Below are positions 6,180 to 6,423 of a stretch of 6,423 nucleotides of DNA, piece after piece. A program made the translations under genes and the position numbers. Numbering within the stretch: position 1 is the first letter of the stretch; every line of letters starts with the position of its first letter. A model generated the notes under the pieces. It was not told where the DNA came from and did no database searches. It saw only the letters and a program-made list of their open reading frames with translations. The DNA is from Spirochaeta sp. (GTDB taxonomy: Bacteria > Spirochaetota > Spirochaetia > DSM-2461), in the NCBI GenBank assembly GCA_030635565.1, contig DAOVYP010000136.1, forward strand, positions 1 through 6,423. The letters are read 5' to 3'.

Positions 6180-6423
6180 ATGCTCGAACTTCACCCCCTT
6201 GCCTGGATCGCTGTTGCAATTGGCGGTTTACTCGCCGGTTTCATTGACAGCATCGCCGGGGGCGGTGGGCTGATTACTTTGCCTATTTTACTCGCTGTGG
6301 GTCTGCCTCCACATCTGGCCATCGGCACGAACAAGGTTCAGTCGGTCTTCGGCAGCGGTACCGCCGCCTGGCGATACGGAAGAAAAGGGCTTATTCCCTG
6401 GAAGAAGATATGGCCGGGAGTGG
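6180..6423 (+). CDS. TSUP-family (TauE/SafE, YfcA-like) membrane transporter, 3'-truncated
   Basis: The first 81 codons of a gene running off the right edge. TSUP proteins are multi-pass inner-membrane permeases; characterised relatives move sulfite, sulfoacetate or other small organosulfur anions, but most YfcA-like members have no known substrate. A hydrophobic N-terminus leads into AGFIDSIAGGGGLITLP (19-35), the family's signature glycine-rich first repeat, then the conserved AIGTNKVQSVFGSGTAAWRY (47-66). The match to the start of E. coli YfcA is clear. ATG 6180 is the first usual start codon after the in-frame TAG at 6027, and a later start would cut the signature, so it is well supported. 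No Shine-Dalgarno precedes it; an extended -10 box ends 7 nt upstream. It is divergent from sbcB with no evident shared role. Family assignment is firm, substrate unknown. Confidence 0.9.
   Translation, partial: MLELHPLAWIAVAIGGLLAGFIDSIAGGGGLITLPILLAVGLPPHLAIGTNKVQSVFGSGTAAWRYGRKGLIPWKKIWPGV

Overview
This 6.4 kb window is bacterial chromosomal DNA. It holds three complete genes, two genes cut by the window edges, and one complete gene on the opposite strand. I see no CRISPR array, rRNA, tRNA, transposase, phage gene or toxin-antitoxin pair. The gene content is conventional, and the less ordinary signals are at gene boundaries. Exonuclease I (SbcB) is found mainly in Gammaproteobacteria, which makes a Gram-negative proteobacterium the most likely host. 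That is inference only, and the NadA sequence does not look enterobacterial.

Left half (1-3462, + strand): a nadC-nadA-nadB operon for de novo NAD synthesis. nadC lacks its 5' end. NadB oxidises L-aspartate to iminoaspartate, NadA condenses this with dihydroxyacetone phosphate to quinolinate, and NadC joins quinolinate to PRPP to give nicotinate mononucleotide. The genes are tightly packed: 21 nt between nadC and nadA, and 28 nt or an 8-nt overlap between nadA and nadB depending on the nadB start. nadB contains a perfect 20-bp palindrome.

Right half (3463-6423): this DNA is visibly richer in G+C than the nad genes. A PAP2-family membrane phosphatase (+) with a strong Shine-Dalgarno converges on sbcB (-). 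Their coding regions overlap by 86 bp at the 3' ends, and a 12-bp tandem repeat in the overlap encodes both protein tails. A 229-bp divergent intergenic region follows. It holds a long imperfect hairpin resembling a bidirectional terminator, flanked by -10-like boxes only 5 and 7 nt from the start codons of sbcB and of a TSUP-family (YfcA/TauE-like) membrane transporter. The transporter gene runs off the right edge. Neither start codon has a Shine-Dalgarno, so both mRNAs may be leaderless.

The three nad genes form one pathway. The PAP2, sbcB and TSUP genes show no obvious functional link to it or to each other. No stretch longer than 300 bases lacks a gene.
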